Source: Armillaria gallica | Taxonomy: Eukaryota; Basidiomycota; Agaricomycetes; Agaricales; Physalacriaceae | NCBI GenBank assembly: GCA_037576215.1 | Contig: JBANDB010000002.1 | Span: 6,572,001 to 6,636,000, forward strand | Direction: 5' to 3' | Length of the DNA: 64,000 nt | The notes under the pieces: generated by a model | What the model was told of the DNA's origin: nothing | Seen by the model: only the letters and a program-made list of their open reading frames with translations | The model's database searches: none | Program-made: the position numbers and the translations under genes | Shown: piece after piece, positions 23,387-34,497 of the stretch | Layout: every line of letters begins with the position of its first letter | Position numbering within the stretch: the first letter of the stretch is position 1

Positions 23387-25860
23387 CTAGGCGCCCTCGA
23401 GTCCCTTCTCCTGAACAACGGCAACACACATCGAGTCCCACAAGCGCCTGCTCTCCGGCGTGGCTCGCGTACCCCCGCGGGATTCAGTGAAAGGTGACTC
23501 CTGGACGATACCCGACAAGTCCATATACTCCGTCGAGAAGAAAAGCTTCAAGAACCCAACATCGACATCCTGACCTTCTCTTAGCGTGTACATGTGTGGA
23601 ACCATCCAACTCGCGCCGTACCCAATGGCCAACGATTCCCCAGGAGGAAGAGAAACATCAGTGTTGTTCTTCGCACCCCCTGGTTGGTAGTACGAACCTG
23701 CAAAGGAAGTCATTGAAGAGGAAAGTGGGGATGAGAAAGAGATGGCGTACTGATGCTCAAGTCACTGACATCAAAATAGAACATCCAAACATAAAGAGGT
23801 ACCGGCGGCGACATCGCATCGGTAATCTTGAATCCGTAGATCCCTTCCTCGTCGACATCAACCATAATCATACCTCCAACATTCAGATTGTGGCCATCGG
23901 GATCAGGCATCAAGACCTCTTCCAAGTCATCTGTGTACTCCCCAGTCTCTTTAAGCTTCATACATTCGAGTGTGCTTGTGGCGAGGGGACTTCGTTTGCT
24001 CGAATGGCGAAGGTACCAATAAAAATCAGCCGAACTCTGAAGAATGCGGCGGAGAGCGTCCGAATCATTGATGTCAACTCCGAACGGCATGCGTGTTAGC
24101 CCATGTTGTTGACAGAGTTTGTCCGTGATCTCGAAATGAATGACATCGCCATCCGCGGCAACGACCAGATCCAGTTCATCGTCGCGGCTCTTCACCAAAC
24201 GGAATCCCCTCTTTCCTGCCTGCATCTCGTTCTCTATCCGCTTGAAGATACTATGTAACCTTTTGTTCTGTTCGATAAAAAGGCGAACATCTTGGTCCTC
24301 GCCAACCCGAGTCTGCAAGGCAAATCTTGAAGCAGCAAGGCGGAATAGCACGTCATTGCCACGCGCGGAGAGAAATTGACACGCGGTGAAAGCGGCTGTA
24401 TTTGAAACAACGACGGTTCCCAGAGCAGATGTCATGTTTCTATCAGTAAAGATAGGGAACTCGGCATTCTTTGTGGTCCCATGGGCCTCACCCGCTTCCA
24501 AAACGTACTTGCCTGGGGCGTCGGGGGATGCGCAGATGGGGTACAATTCACGTTGTGGGCTGGCTACTTTGGAATTGAACAGGTGTCGAGACTGGTGGAC
24601 ACCCTCACACTGCGGGTCTTGCCTATAACGGACAAATCAGTGTTAGCAGACTAGGACACGAAGGCGGGCTCACGCATGAAAATCAGGCAGACTGGTTATC
24701 ACGTCCTTGTAGGTGAGCTTGTCGATGCCCTTTTCCTGTAGCAACCTCAACAACGCCAAAGTAAAGACGCCACGTCCATCTCTTTCTCCAGCCTCTTGCC
24801 CGTGCTTACAGGCTGCAAGGAGCACGTGTGATAACAGACCTGTCTTCTCGAATCCCTTTGCAATGTCACTCGCCCGAGCATCCGGCTCAATATCATGCAA
24901 GAGGTTTTGAGTGATGGTATAAGTCTCTGGGAGATCGATCTCGCGAACGGCAAAAGTAGGATCGTCGGCATCGTCGGTCCGCGTGCCAGAGCCAGAGTGA
25001 CAACAATCGAAAATGACGGTCTGTCGGTACACCCGATTAGATACGTTGCGTGATAGAAACGAGTGAAAACTTGCAATATTGTCTGACTTCTTCGTCGCGA
25101 GGTCTGCAAGAAGATGAGAGAGCTTCATATCTAGTACACCTTGACCTCGCTCGGAGTCGTCCGACCCGCTCGTGATAAAGTCGTGTGGAACAACCATTTG
25201 TATCTTCCCGTTGGCGCTGGGCCATCCCGACGGTGCATTTGCCTCAGCTCCATGCCCTGCGTAGAAGATGAGAATCGGGTCATCCTTCTTGATCTTTGGG
25301 TTTTTTCCAAGGTCCTTAATCGCCGCCTCGATAGTTAATCTCGTGGCTTCCTCGTTGCGAAGATTCTTGATTTGTCCCGTTGGAACGCGGGGATTCTCTT
25401 GTAAAAAATCGTTGGCAGCGTCAGCATCGGCAACAGCACCGGCCAGGTCTCTGATCCCGTTCGAAAGGTACTTGTGGATGCCGATAACGAGTGCAAATAG
25501 CGGGGCAGGGCTAATCATTGCAAAATCAATGCCATACTCTAGGACGTGAAAAAAGAAACCGACCGTCCAATGGTAATCGATCGTTGAGGGCTGTAAAGTT
25601 CAGGGTTATTGTAATTTCTACTTTGAGATTAGCGTACGACATAGAAGACGGCTCTTCGAGACCATCTGCAAGCCTACAAATTATCACATCCGTGAATCAA
25701 TTGTCTTTCAAACAGTGACTCCTTACGTTGGAGCAGTGTGGGAGCTGTTATTGAAAAACAAGAGATTTAATAGGAATCGTCGAAAGAATTGAAATACTCC
25801 TGACCACAGCAGAACATCCAGCATAGTGCTGACTGCTATGTTGAGCCACTTAAAGAACAT
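23387..25860 (-). CDS. metacaspase-like C14 caspase-domain protein, copy D
   Basis: The gene runs from ATG 25860 (MFFKWLNIAVSTMLDVLL) through exons of the same sizes as copy A to TAG 23387. A short linker (CSHTAPTLADGLEEPSS) precedes the caspase fold at PLFALVIGIHKYLSNGI. Catalytic His is in FYAGHGAEANAP and Cys in IFDCCHSGSGTR. The C-terminal region includes FYFDVSDLSI, then SYYQPGGAKN and IGYGASWMVPHMYTLREGQ. Intron 5 (25021-25074) begins GCAAG rather than GTAAG and ends CGACAG, a GC-AG intron at the site where A, B and C have GT. No other irregularity was found; about 690 aa. It is closest to copy A in sequence and exon sizes. Confidence 0.86.
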
Positions 25861-25937
25861 GTGGATGAAGACTGAGTCGCAAGGGCGATGCTGACAAGTG
25901 GGACTGTACGTGCGACTTGGACCGCAGCCTAGCGACA

Positions 25938-25944
25938 CTATATA
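25938..25944 (-). promoter_or_regulatory. TATA-like box of metacaspase D
   Basis: The minus strand reads TATATAGTGTCGCTAGG, 78 bp upstream of ATG 25860, a diverged form of the element seen in A, B and C. Confidence 0.55.
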
Positions 25945-26708
25945 CGTAGTGGCCTCTGACATGCGTTGGCTGATTCATTAAAACAGCCGACGGTAAAGGT
26001 GATCCATCTGCGTATTGACATTATCTCATGTCTAGAAGAAATCTTGTTAGAAGTAGCGGAAGGCAAACTCGTCCCCTTCAGGAAACGCTGCAGTGTCCTG
26101 GAGGCGCATGTGTTGACAGTCATGCAGGGTAGGATACGATCTATGCATATATGAGTCTCTGAGACACTAGGAAGTAATTTGAGGGTAGTCATACTGTTGG
26201 CAAATCATCCGTCACCTCCGACACCAGCGAAGGAGACATGGAGGCAGAACACAGGACTGTTGGTCGCATACCAGCCAGAGGCCAAAAAAAGTATTGTAAG
26301 AGAAAGACGAGTGGTGGTTGCTCGAGGGTATGCGATTGAAACACCACGCCAGCTAATGACAGAGGGAATGGTATGAAATGAAAAAAGCAGGGATAAAGCT
26401 CCAGAGTCCAGAGGTTGTCGCACTAACACCATCTTACGTCATAGCAGGAAGGTCGAGCCATGCAACAACGAAGAATTTTTGAAAGCTTGTGGAGCGAAAG
26501 AGACTCTTGATACGAAAATATTTCGATTCGGTGCGGTGACAAGAAAGGAAAGGTTAGCAGCTGGTGGCTGTGCAAATGCTCCTCCCTTTTCTGCCTGCCA
26601 CGCCAACCAACACCAGAACATGTATGCCGACGAAGCATACAAGGACCCGGCTGCCGTCAAATACTAAAACTCGTCAAGTCTCTTCGCCATCTCTCATGAC
26701 CTCGAAGG

Positions 26709-27560
26709 ATGGAATCAAGTGCATGCCCATTGGTACGGTACGACGAGGAGCAGGAGCAGGGAGAGACGCAAACGACACTTCCTGACCTATATGTTCCTCT
26801 TGGGCTCATGGAGAATTGGTGCTTGCCGTCGCATCGAAGAGCTAAGAGCAAGGATCGAAGAGCGACGATGTGGACGTTGTTGTATCGAACGAGGATTATT
26901 TTCATGCCTGGCACATCCTGCCATTGCGATGTTTCTGAGTCCTCATGGACGTGTGACGTACGGAAGACGGCTGAGCTGTCTCAGGCGTCATCATGCCAGC
27001 CAAGAGGATGGTCGGAGTTGGTGCATACGGCCATCCGGTAAGTGTATCATTTGATTTGCTTTCCTTCTCATTTCTCATTAGTATAGCTACTGGTCTGACC
27101 CTGCATCAACTGCCGACGTCCGAATGTCGACGCGTGGGTACGCTTCATGTCTGTTTATCAGTCTAACATTAACGGATTTCCATTGTTTTCCCTCAGGCAA
27201 ATTATTCTGACAACGACACGTATGGCTCAGTCTTACTGTTCCGACAACCAGGACAACTTGGCGAGCCGTATGGGGTCTACAAACCACAGCCGGCGATGGT
27301 CCTCGTGCACTATTGATAAATATCGTGTGTGCTTTCTTGCTTGAAGTTACTTCGTTGTACAATCCGTACATCGTGTTCGCAATCTGATCTGTACGAAAAC
27401 GTCTTGCTTTACCAGACACAACGCAAGAAATACCGACTCGGGGCCGTCGTAGGTTTACGGTCCGATACAAATATCGACGAGTCGGCAAGTGAGATTTACA
27501 TCTCCATGAGAGGAGGGTTTACAGATTTACACCGCTACGGTAAGTGTATTTCATTTTAGT
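26709..27560 (+). CDS. family U copy 2 (unknown)
   Basis: Likely exons are: 26709 on, with ESSACPLVRYDEEQEQ; a segment ending MPAKRMVGVGAYGHP at 27036; an intron with a GTAAGTG donor and TTTCTCATTAG acceptor; then YSYWSDPASTADVRMSTRG; an intron from GTACGC at 27137 to CCCTCAG at 27195; ANYSDNDTYGSVLLFRQP ending VLVHY-TGA near 27315; and a further open segment with GAVVGLRSDTNIDESASEIY at 27441-27540 before another donor-like GTAAGTG. The exact assembly is uncertain. Copies 1, 3 and 4 elsewhere in the metacaspase region support a real family. No domain was recognised. Confidence 0.45.
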
Positions 27561-27796
27561 AAGGAAATATCAGGAACGAATGAATATTGCTGTAATTTTT
27601 TAAATTTAAATCAAGCTCAGTAGAAAGTCACATACGACGAATCTGAGAATGCAAAGTGCTTGCTCAATGCTCATAAGGGTCGTAATGACAGTGCGACTTG
27701 CACACCGACGATGGACTCCGGGGTAAAAAGGGAACAACGGAGACGTCAAATTAAAGAACTGAAAGCTGTACTACTACTCTGGCAACTGCAGCCGCA

Positions 27797-27905
27797 TCAC
27801 GAGGCACCCCCTCCCTTTGTCTGAACAACTGCGACACACATCGTGTGCCACAGGTACCTGCGCCTCGGAGTCCTCTGTATTCCGTCCTGGTGAATGCCTC
27901 CCATT
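27797..27905 (-). pseudogene. 3' fragment E of a metacaspase-like gene
   Basis: The minus strand encodes RYLWHTMCVAVVQTKGGGAS-stop, matching the C-termini of A (RYLWDTLCVAVVQKKGDGAS) and B. Some similarity extends upstream to about 27905, and the 3' flank down to 27600 resembles the 3' flank of B. Beyond 27905 the sequence switches to an unrelated repeated block, so a breakpoint lies there. The caspase domain is absent. Confidence 0.7.
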
Positions 27906-27909
27906 TGTG

Positions 27910-28640
27910 CTGGAACTTGCGAGTCGACAAAGCCGGGGCTTAAATGTTGTTAACAGGTTGTCGTGAACGTTTGCTAGCGAGACGTTGTGGAAGAGAGAGA
28001 ACGGGCAGTTTACGTGTAGAACTTCTGCGGGGTGAATTAGCACGTTCTGAATGTCATGTTCAACAAGGAACTCACGGTAACATATAGTCGAGCTAGGCAG
28101 CTTTGCAAGACGTATGCTAATCTGCTATAATACCCAGTATCGACTGGGATATCCTTGCGTCCGTTACAGAATTCAGTCTTGGGGTTGGTGAGCACTTCGC
28201 CTGTCAGAGTCGGCTGTGCTGAAAGCTAAGAACAGTCATAAGCTCCGGTGACTTTTTGCTAGGAAGGGTGCGGAGCTTGTCGTGAAATAGAGGGAGTTTA
28301 GAGACTAGCATAGTGTGGTCAAAGCCTGTTGTACGGAGAGAGAACGGAACGCGGTTGGGCATCGCTCGTCGCCGTTTGCCTGGGAAGCTGAGTCTGATAT
28401 CTGGGAGAACAGCGAAACCAGTAGAGAGTTTCTCGGCGGTGTAGAACACGACGGCTGTCGGTGAACTGTGGTAGATACAAGTAATGTCAATAACAAAGTT
28501 CAGCGAGACGAGAATGGTCGGCGTACTCAGGACGCCGATAGCACGGTCCCCCCCTCTCGGCCTGCAAAGTGTTCCTGGCTGCCTCTTAGGCCATCCCCTG
28601 CACGTTGACGCGTCGAACCAAGTCTGAGCGTCGTTCAGGT
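27910..28640. repeat. repeated gene block V, left part, copy 1
   Basis: The block shares with 31780-32480 a minus-strand segment HNVSLANVHDNLLTT (copy 2: RDVSLANVRPNLSTL), a segment VPFSLRTTGFDHTMLVS (copy 2: TPFSLRTTGASSFNHAM), and a hydrophobic segment followed by TTVHRQPSCSTPP. Similarity in translated frames on minus suggests a decayed coding gene of unknown function. Confidence 0.45.
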
Positions 28641-28689
28641 TGAGGAGCGGCCACTATTGGGGGTGCCGAGTCGAGGAATTAACGGGCCA

Positions 28690-29655
28690 AGAAACCGAAC
28701 GAGGCTTGGAGGAAGAGCTCTTGTTTGCGTGCGTGTCCAGACGAGGAGGCTTTGTATGTGCGCGCATGGATGGAGAGGGTGATCCAAACTCCGATCATGG
28801 CTTCCCTTCCATCTCCCATCGTCGTCGAGGACTAGGTCAACAACGCCCTCGCCTGTCCACCTAGCACAGGCCTCTTCCCTCGTCAATGTTATGGCTAATT
28901 TCTGTGTCCATGATCATCATTCACTGAACCTTCGCTATCCTCTCAAATCAACCTGCCGTCGCTTGGCTGCTATTCCAGCCGTCAGTCTTCTTCACACCAA
29001 CGCCTCCCTCCGATGTGCGTTTATGGCTTCCGGTGTTTTACACTGACGACTTAGCTGGCCCACATGTGATAAGAATCCAAAGCAGATGAAAATAAAAGAC
29101 GCGGCAGGTCGCATAGTGGATGTCGCATTGTTCTCAGCGGACCACGACTGTGAACATCACCCTCATGCTAATCACCAGAAGTCAGCGAGTGGCATTTCGT
29201 TGAGGGTCGCAGGCGGGATAGCGCGTCGCCCTCATCCAGTGTGTTATGGACGGCTCCAGGATATGTCTACCATCATCATCTCGAATGCTGCATTCATATT
29301 AACGCAACTGTCCTCTATGAACAACTCTTGGCGGAGCCCTCAGCACCATTGCGTTGCGCCCATCTCCACATCTCCCTTCTCCCCTTCCGTTCCTGGTCTT
29401 CAGCTCACCTTCACTCACACTCCGAAGCACAGCAAAATCCTGGCTACCTGAGAACGCGTACCTCCTTCCGATTTAGGCGGTGGCTGGAACGAACAGCTTG
29501 ACTCTCCAGAGCACGAATACCACTTCAAAATTGGAGACCACGTCTGTCTCAACCTTCCCAGGAAGTAACTCGCCTGATTCTCCTTGATCTCGTGTCTGGT
29601 AGAGAGAAGTGGTCATTTCCGCCCTCAAGGCCTCAAGGCCTCATCCACGGTATTC
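28690..29655. repeat. repeated gene block V, right part, copy 1
   Basis: This copy matches 32510-33175 and 36330-37545. Shared strings include GAGGACTA(G/C)(G/A)TCAACA, GTGTGTTATGGACGGCTCCAGG and TCACCTTCACTCACACTCCG. The minus frame has GEGVVDLVLDDDGRW and the plus frame has GGWNEQLDSPEHEYHFKIGD. Both strands show conserved segments, so orientation of the original genes is unclear. Confidence 0.5.
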
Positions 29656-30439
29656 GCTATGCCCCAATATGGCCTGGTCGTTGAAGTCATTGTGATTTTT
29701 TCTTTGGACTTGCGCATGTAGTGGTTGTGCTGCACCGACTCTTGCTTGTCACTATCAGCAGATGTCGCTCCCCACTTGACCTATTAACAATATTGAAGCA
29801 AATTCTCACCCTGGACTTATACTGGGACTGAAGATCGCATATCTGCAGGATCCTTCGTAGCGAGTACGATGGCATATACACCAGTATCAGCAAAACCCAT
29901 CTTGAGAAGGAGTATCCTTTTCGGACAGACGCAAGACTGATATCGATGGTACTTCCCTCTCTCCCTCCCGCTTCCATTGTCTGACATTTCGCAGGATATT
30001 TTCTCCTTGACCTTGCACGATTCGAAACGTCGAAGAAACCACAAAACACGGAGACCGAGCTGGAATTCGAGATGGGCACGGAATCCAGTGAACGATTATC
30101 CGGGAAGCCCTTAGCATTTCCTACGCGTGATACTCACTGGACTATAAATTCGGATCATTGTTGAATCACGTCTGTGCTACCTGCTGTTGTATGGGAGGTA
30201 CCGATATTCATGACCTCCAACAATCGGCACGCCCAATATAATCAACGCTCAGAACACCTCTAGCGCATGATGGACATCAGTCGCTGAGATCAACCAACGT
30301 CCTTGCGGCAACCCTTCAATCAATGTTGAACGTTGAACGTTCTGAACGACCAACCTCCCTCTCTCTACGACAACACCATCCCCCCTTTCGCCCGCCGCTG
30401 CCCTTACCATCACTTGACGGGTTGCCCCTCTCATGCGCT

Positions 30440-30625
30440 TACATTTCTCATGCTTGCCTGAGAAAGCCATTTCTCGTCTGAAGACACGTACACACACACA
30501 GAAACCCTCCCCTCGTCGTACTTTTGTTCGATCTCTTGGTGCGGGGATTCTTCCATTTGCACCCGCGGCTCTTCAACTTCAACGGCGCTGTCAACACCAT
30601 GGTTTTGGGTGGAAGGAGATGTGGA
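30440..30625 (-). pseudogene. acidic C-terminal tail family, copy 1
   Basis: The minus frame reads VDSAVEVEEPRVQMEESPHQ, then EIEQKYDEGRVSVCVYVSSD. It aligns to LLEVQIEESQPQEIEENHHK at 39.4-39.5 kb and to FQIEEPLTVDVVPTKESPTR at 31.5-31.6 kb. The upstream frame (to about 30880) has MPTTLSAINPSSLPQPTS. This looks like the C-terminal tail of a multi-copy protein whose body is missing or unrecognised. Confidence 0.35.
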
Positions 30626-31459
30626 GATCGCCAGGATGGAAGTGAGGCAGCATTTTGCGGACAGAGAGACGCGGGGAATGCGTCTCACCCTGCGTACAGG
30701 AGGTCGGCTGGGGAAGACTCGAAGGATTGATCGCGCTGAGGGTCGTCGGCATCCTAAGGGTCGCAGCCATGATTGCATTCAGCTCCAAGACAGCCCTCTC
30801 ATCTTTGAAAAAGGTCTTGCATTTGCCGTTCTCTCCGCCAGTCCTTGGATCGGTATATTCTTCCCGAACGTCAGTGCGTCCCAAGCTGGCAGCTACGCGA
30901 TGTTGTCGACGGTTTCTATAACCAACAGCTACAGGGTGGCATGTTATTACCCTTCACCGCTGCGTGAGTCGCCCAAATCCTTGCCTTTTATCTTTCTCTA
31001 TCGGATGTTTCTCTGCACGTACATGGAAGTATCCGTAGACACACTTTTTTGGGGTCTTACGGTTCTATGCAGCGGCATATTGCACATACCGAGTCAAGAT
31101 CAACATTACATTTTGTATAGTTAGAGCCAACCCAATACATCAGGATCAAAATCTCATATGTAGAAATAAGTGTAAATGAAGAGAATAGGTAACACGGAAG
31201 AGACGTGCAGTATGAATGATAAGCACAAGAAAGATGACAAGATAACAAACGAGCAGTATACCCAGTACGATCGAGTCGACCACGTCACGTATGGGGAGAG
31301 ACGGATTAATACGAGCTTCGTAGTCATTCTTATAGGACGTACTGGAGTCTGTTTGCGTATATTGACGGCTTACATGTATTGGTGACAGGTGCTCCGGAAG
31401 ACAAAAAATAGACGGCTGGGAAACGAGCTGGACCGGGACGCTCGCGATTACCGTGGATT

Positions 31460-31650
31460 TGACCGGGCATCCCAGACTCGCCCTCGCAAACACGAATATT
31501 CCTGGTCTGTCCATTCAGCGAAAGTTTTCTTCATTTGAAGACACCCACACTTACAGAAGTTCCCTTCTCTCGTCGGAGATTCCTTGGTTGGTACTACATC
31601 CACGGTTAGTGGCTCCTCAATTTGAAAGGCACTTGGAGGACACGTCAACG
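31460..31650 (-). pseudogene. acidic C-terminal tail family, copy 2
   Basis: The frame FQIEEPLTVDVVPTKESPTR then EGNFCKCGCLQMKK is a degenerate relative of the tails at 30.5 and 39.4 kb. Between 30.7 and 31.45 kb no further gene is supported. Confidence 0.3.
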
Positions 31651-31749
31651 AGATAGTTTTTGGAAGAGGGAATAGGCAGGGAGGAAGGGAGAGGTGGAGG
31701 ACCAGCCAGTGGGAAGACGCTTAGCTTTGTCCATGCCGCTGTCATCCGT

Positions 31750-32480
31750 GCTCGAGATTTCCATACAGTTATTGTGTTGGAAATTGCAACTTGACAAAGC
31801 CGGGGATTGAACGTAATGTTGACAGGTTGGGGCGGACATTTGCTAGTGAGACGTCACGGAAGAGGGAGACGAGAACTTCTGGGGTAAATCAGCGAATTCC
31901 GAATATCATTTTCGGTGGGGTCCGCTATAACACGCGGTATCAACTAGGATACCTTTGCGCCTGTTACAGGAATCACAACCTTGGGGTTGGTGAGCACTTC
32001 GCCTGTCAAAGCTGGTTGGACCGAAAGCCCAGAACGGCCACAAGCTTGGGTCTTTGTGCTAGGAAGGGTGCCGCAGAACTCGTCTTGAAATAGATGGGAC
32101 ATAGAACCAGACATGGCGTGGTTGAAGCTTGAAGCACCTGTTGTACGGAGGGAGAACGGAGTGTCATTGGACATCGCTCGTGGGTCTCATATCTGGGAAC
32201 GTTGGACCGCGGCGGTGTAGCGGGGAGAACGGCTGTTTGATGGTTGGATGTTCGGCGGTGTAGAACACGGCAGCTGTCGGTGAACTGTGGTAATGTCAAT
32301 AAAAGAGTTCAGCGTCGAGATGAGAATGGCCGACGTACTCAAGGACGCCGATAGCATGGTCAGCCATTTCTCCGCCTGCAAAACGCGACATTCTGTTCCT
32401 CGCTTTCTCTTAGGCCATCCCCTGCGTCGGCTACGCGAACCAAGTCTGAGCGTCGTTCAGGTCGAGGAGCGGCCACCGTT
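31750..32480. repeat. repeated gene block V, left part, copy 2
   Basis: This is the counterpart of 27910-28640. GTTGGTGAGCACTTCGCCTGTC and AAGTCTGAGCGTCGTTCAGGT are nearly identical in both, and the minus frames SLANV and FSLRTTG are conserved. Confidence 0.5.
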
Positions 32481-32509
32481 GTTGCAAAGTCGGGGAATCG
32501 CCGCGCCAA

Positions 32510-33175
32510 GAAATCAAACGAGGCTTTGTATGCGCGCGCATGCTCACAGTCGGATGGAGAAGGCGATCCGAAACTCCGATCACAGCTTCCCATCTGTCTC
32601 CCACTATCATCGAGGACTACATCAACAGCACCCTCGCCTGTTTGCAATCCTCTTTTCACACATGCTCTGTCCTTTGTGCCCAAGTCAACCATCCGTTTCT
32701 TCATCCACGTGCCATGGATAACCGGCCTCCTCCTAACTGTACCAGCCGTCGGTCTTCTTCATACCAACGCCTCCTTCCCATGCATGTTCATGGCTTCCAG
32801 CGTTTTACGCTGACGACCTGATTGGCCGCATCCGACAAGAATCCGAAAGCAGACGAAAATAACAGATGCGGCAGAACGCAGAGGATATCGCTTTTTTCTC
32901 AGCGGGCGGTCCGTTACGGACCACAACTGCGAACACCAATCACCAGAAGTCAGTGAAGGAAGCGAGTGACGTTCGGTGAATGCTAGTGTCGCGTCCCTAG
33001 CATCCAGTGTGTTACGGACGGCTCCAGGGTATGTCTACCGTACCGTTGTCATCTCGAATGCCAAACTCGTATTGACGCACCTGTCATCTGCAGTCTTCGT
33101 CGAGACGAAGAGGAATTCTTCAACTCTTGTTAGTCGGCAATGTCATCGGAGCCCTATGATGTTAACCTGGCAATG
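32510..33175. repeat. repeated gene block V, right part, copy 2
   Basis: This is the counterpart of 28690-29655 and 36330-37545. The minus frame includes HGTWMKKRMVDLGTKDRACV, also found in copy 3, then GEGAVDVVLDDSGRQ. Copy 2 is cut short near 33175 by a different sequence. Confidence 0.5.
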
Positions 33176-33319
33176 ACATCCTCCGTCATGGTGGGACAAA
33201 AGAACAAGCCCGGAACAGCGCTCAGGATTCCCCAGACAGCGCCCCAGATGTTTCAGCCCAACTCTGGCTTCCGTTTTCCATTGGACGGATCCCCTCCCTT
33301 CCCACGACAGGATCTTTTG

Positions 33320-33650
33320 GACCACTGATTGGGGTATCAAGCCCATCTACATCAGTTCCGTTATCTTCGACAAATCGGTCCATCCATGCAAGGTCGGACC
33401 TCATCTACCTTGCTCAGTCGCCTTCCGCGGCCGCGAGATACACTCTAACGGGCGTTTCGATCCGCTCCCGTTCAATCCCGATACCATGGAACTTGTACGC
33501 CGGATGTGTCCCAGATGGCAGGTGGCTTATCAAGGGCAGCTACGAGGAGGATGGGATGCCGCTATACCACGAAGCGGCCGAATACAAAGGGCACAGAGCG
33601 CCAGGAAAGACGAGTCCTCATTTGTATGTCTCGCTATCTGTCTGGTGCTG
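33320..33650 (+). pseudogene. DM9-domain protein fragment with frameshift
   Basis: One frame reads TDWGIKPIYISSVIFDKSVH, then PCKVGPHLPCSVAFRGREIH and RFDPLPFNPDTMELVR (to about 33500). A second frame continues CVPDGRWLIKGSYEEDGMPL, then YHEAAEYKGHRAPGKTSPHL (33510-33630). Together these match the DM9 (DUF3421-type) repeat pattern: G-x-(I/V)P-x-GR, (E/K)GxYEE-x-G, LYH, PGKT-xxHL. DM9 proteins bind mannose-type glycans in animals and occur widely in agaricomycetes. The change of frame near 33500 and the lack of a start make it a broken copy. Confidence 0.6.
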
Positions 33651-34497
33651 TTGCTTGCTAATCTCTTTAGAAACGGACGCCTCATATTTTTTGACTGGAG
33701 TGAACACTTGAATAGTACAAAGAACCATCAAATCTTGTGCGTACAGTTGCTTTAAACTCCACTAAGATTTGAAGCACAGAGGCAGTACTTGAACTCTCGA
33801 TGGATATGAAAAATAGAGGGCGAATCGAGGGCGTCAATGCTGTAATGATTCTCCGGGTGTGAAACCACATCCAACCTCCGTAGTTAATCCCATCTCGCCC
33901 GCCAGTGACTCCGGCCCGTTTGGGATGAACATACAATAAATAAGAGGATCCATTTAGAAAAGATTTTGGTACGTACGCGTAGAGTCAAGGTAAAGTTGAT
34001 TAACGACTTACTCGATGGGGGGTCGAATTTGCATGGTTTGCGGCCACGCACCACGCAAGCGTGGTATCACGCAGGTGACCACGTTGAATTTCTAGTGCCC
34101 TTCACTACTTACTACTTCTCCTGACACACCCACTCAAGTCCTCCCTTCTCTGTTCAGGTAGCGCCTGATCTGTCATTGTAGCTACGTCTTCGAGCTGCTC
34201 AGATTCCAGGTTTCCCGAACAACCGAGTTCTCGGCTTCCACTGCTACGAGTTTGAGCTTCCGACATCTCTTCATCCTGGTATTCATCCCGGAACCCGTCT
34301 CATTGCCAGTCTCCCCTCTGCCCAACTCTCAGTTATCTCAAATCCGAGAGTCCCCCCAACCCAAAAACAAGCATTTGTTCTATCGCATCTCAAATTTCAT
34401 TCATTGGTTCCATTTGAATACTTGTTATCATTGTCGTTCTTGTCTCAATTCATAGCTTCGCTCAGACCATCTAGCACGCTAACTCCGCTGCGCCAGC

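Noticed and set aside
30609..31124. 171-codon plus frame with hydrophobic stretches
   Set aside because: It overlaps the conserved acidic-tail frame on minus and is not conserved in the other copies.
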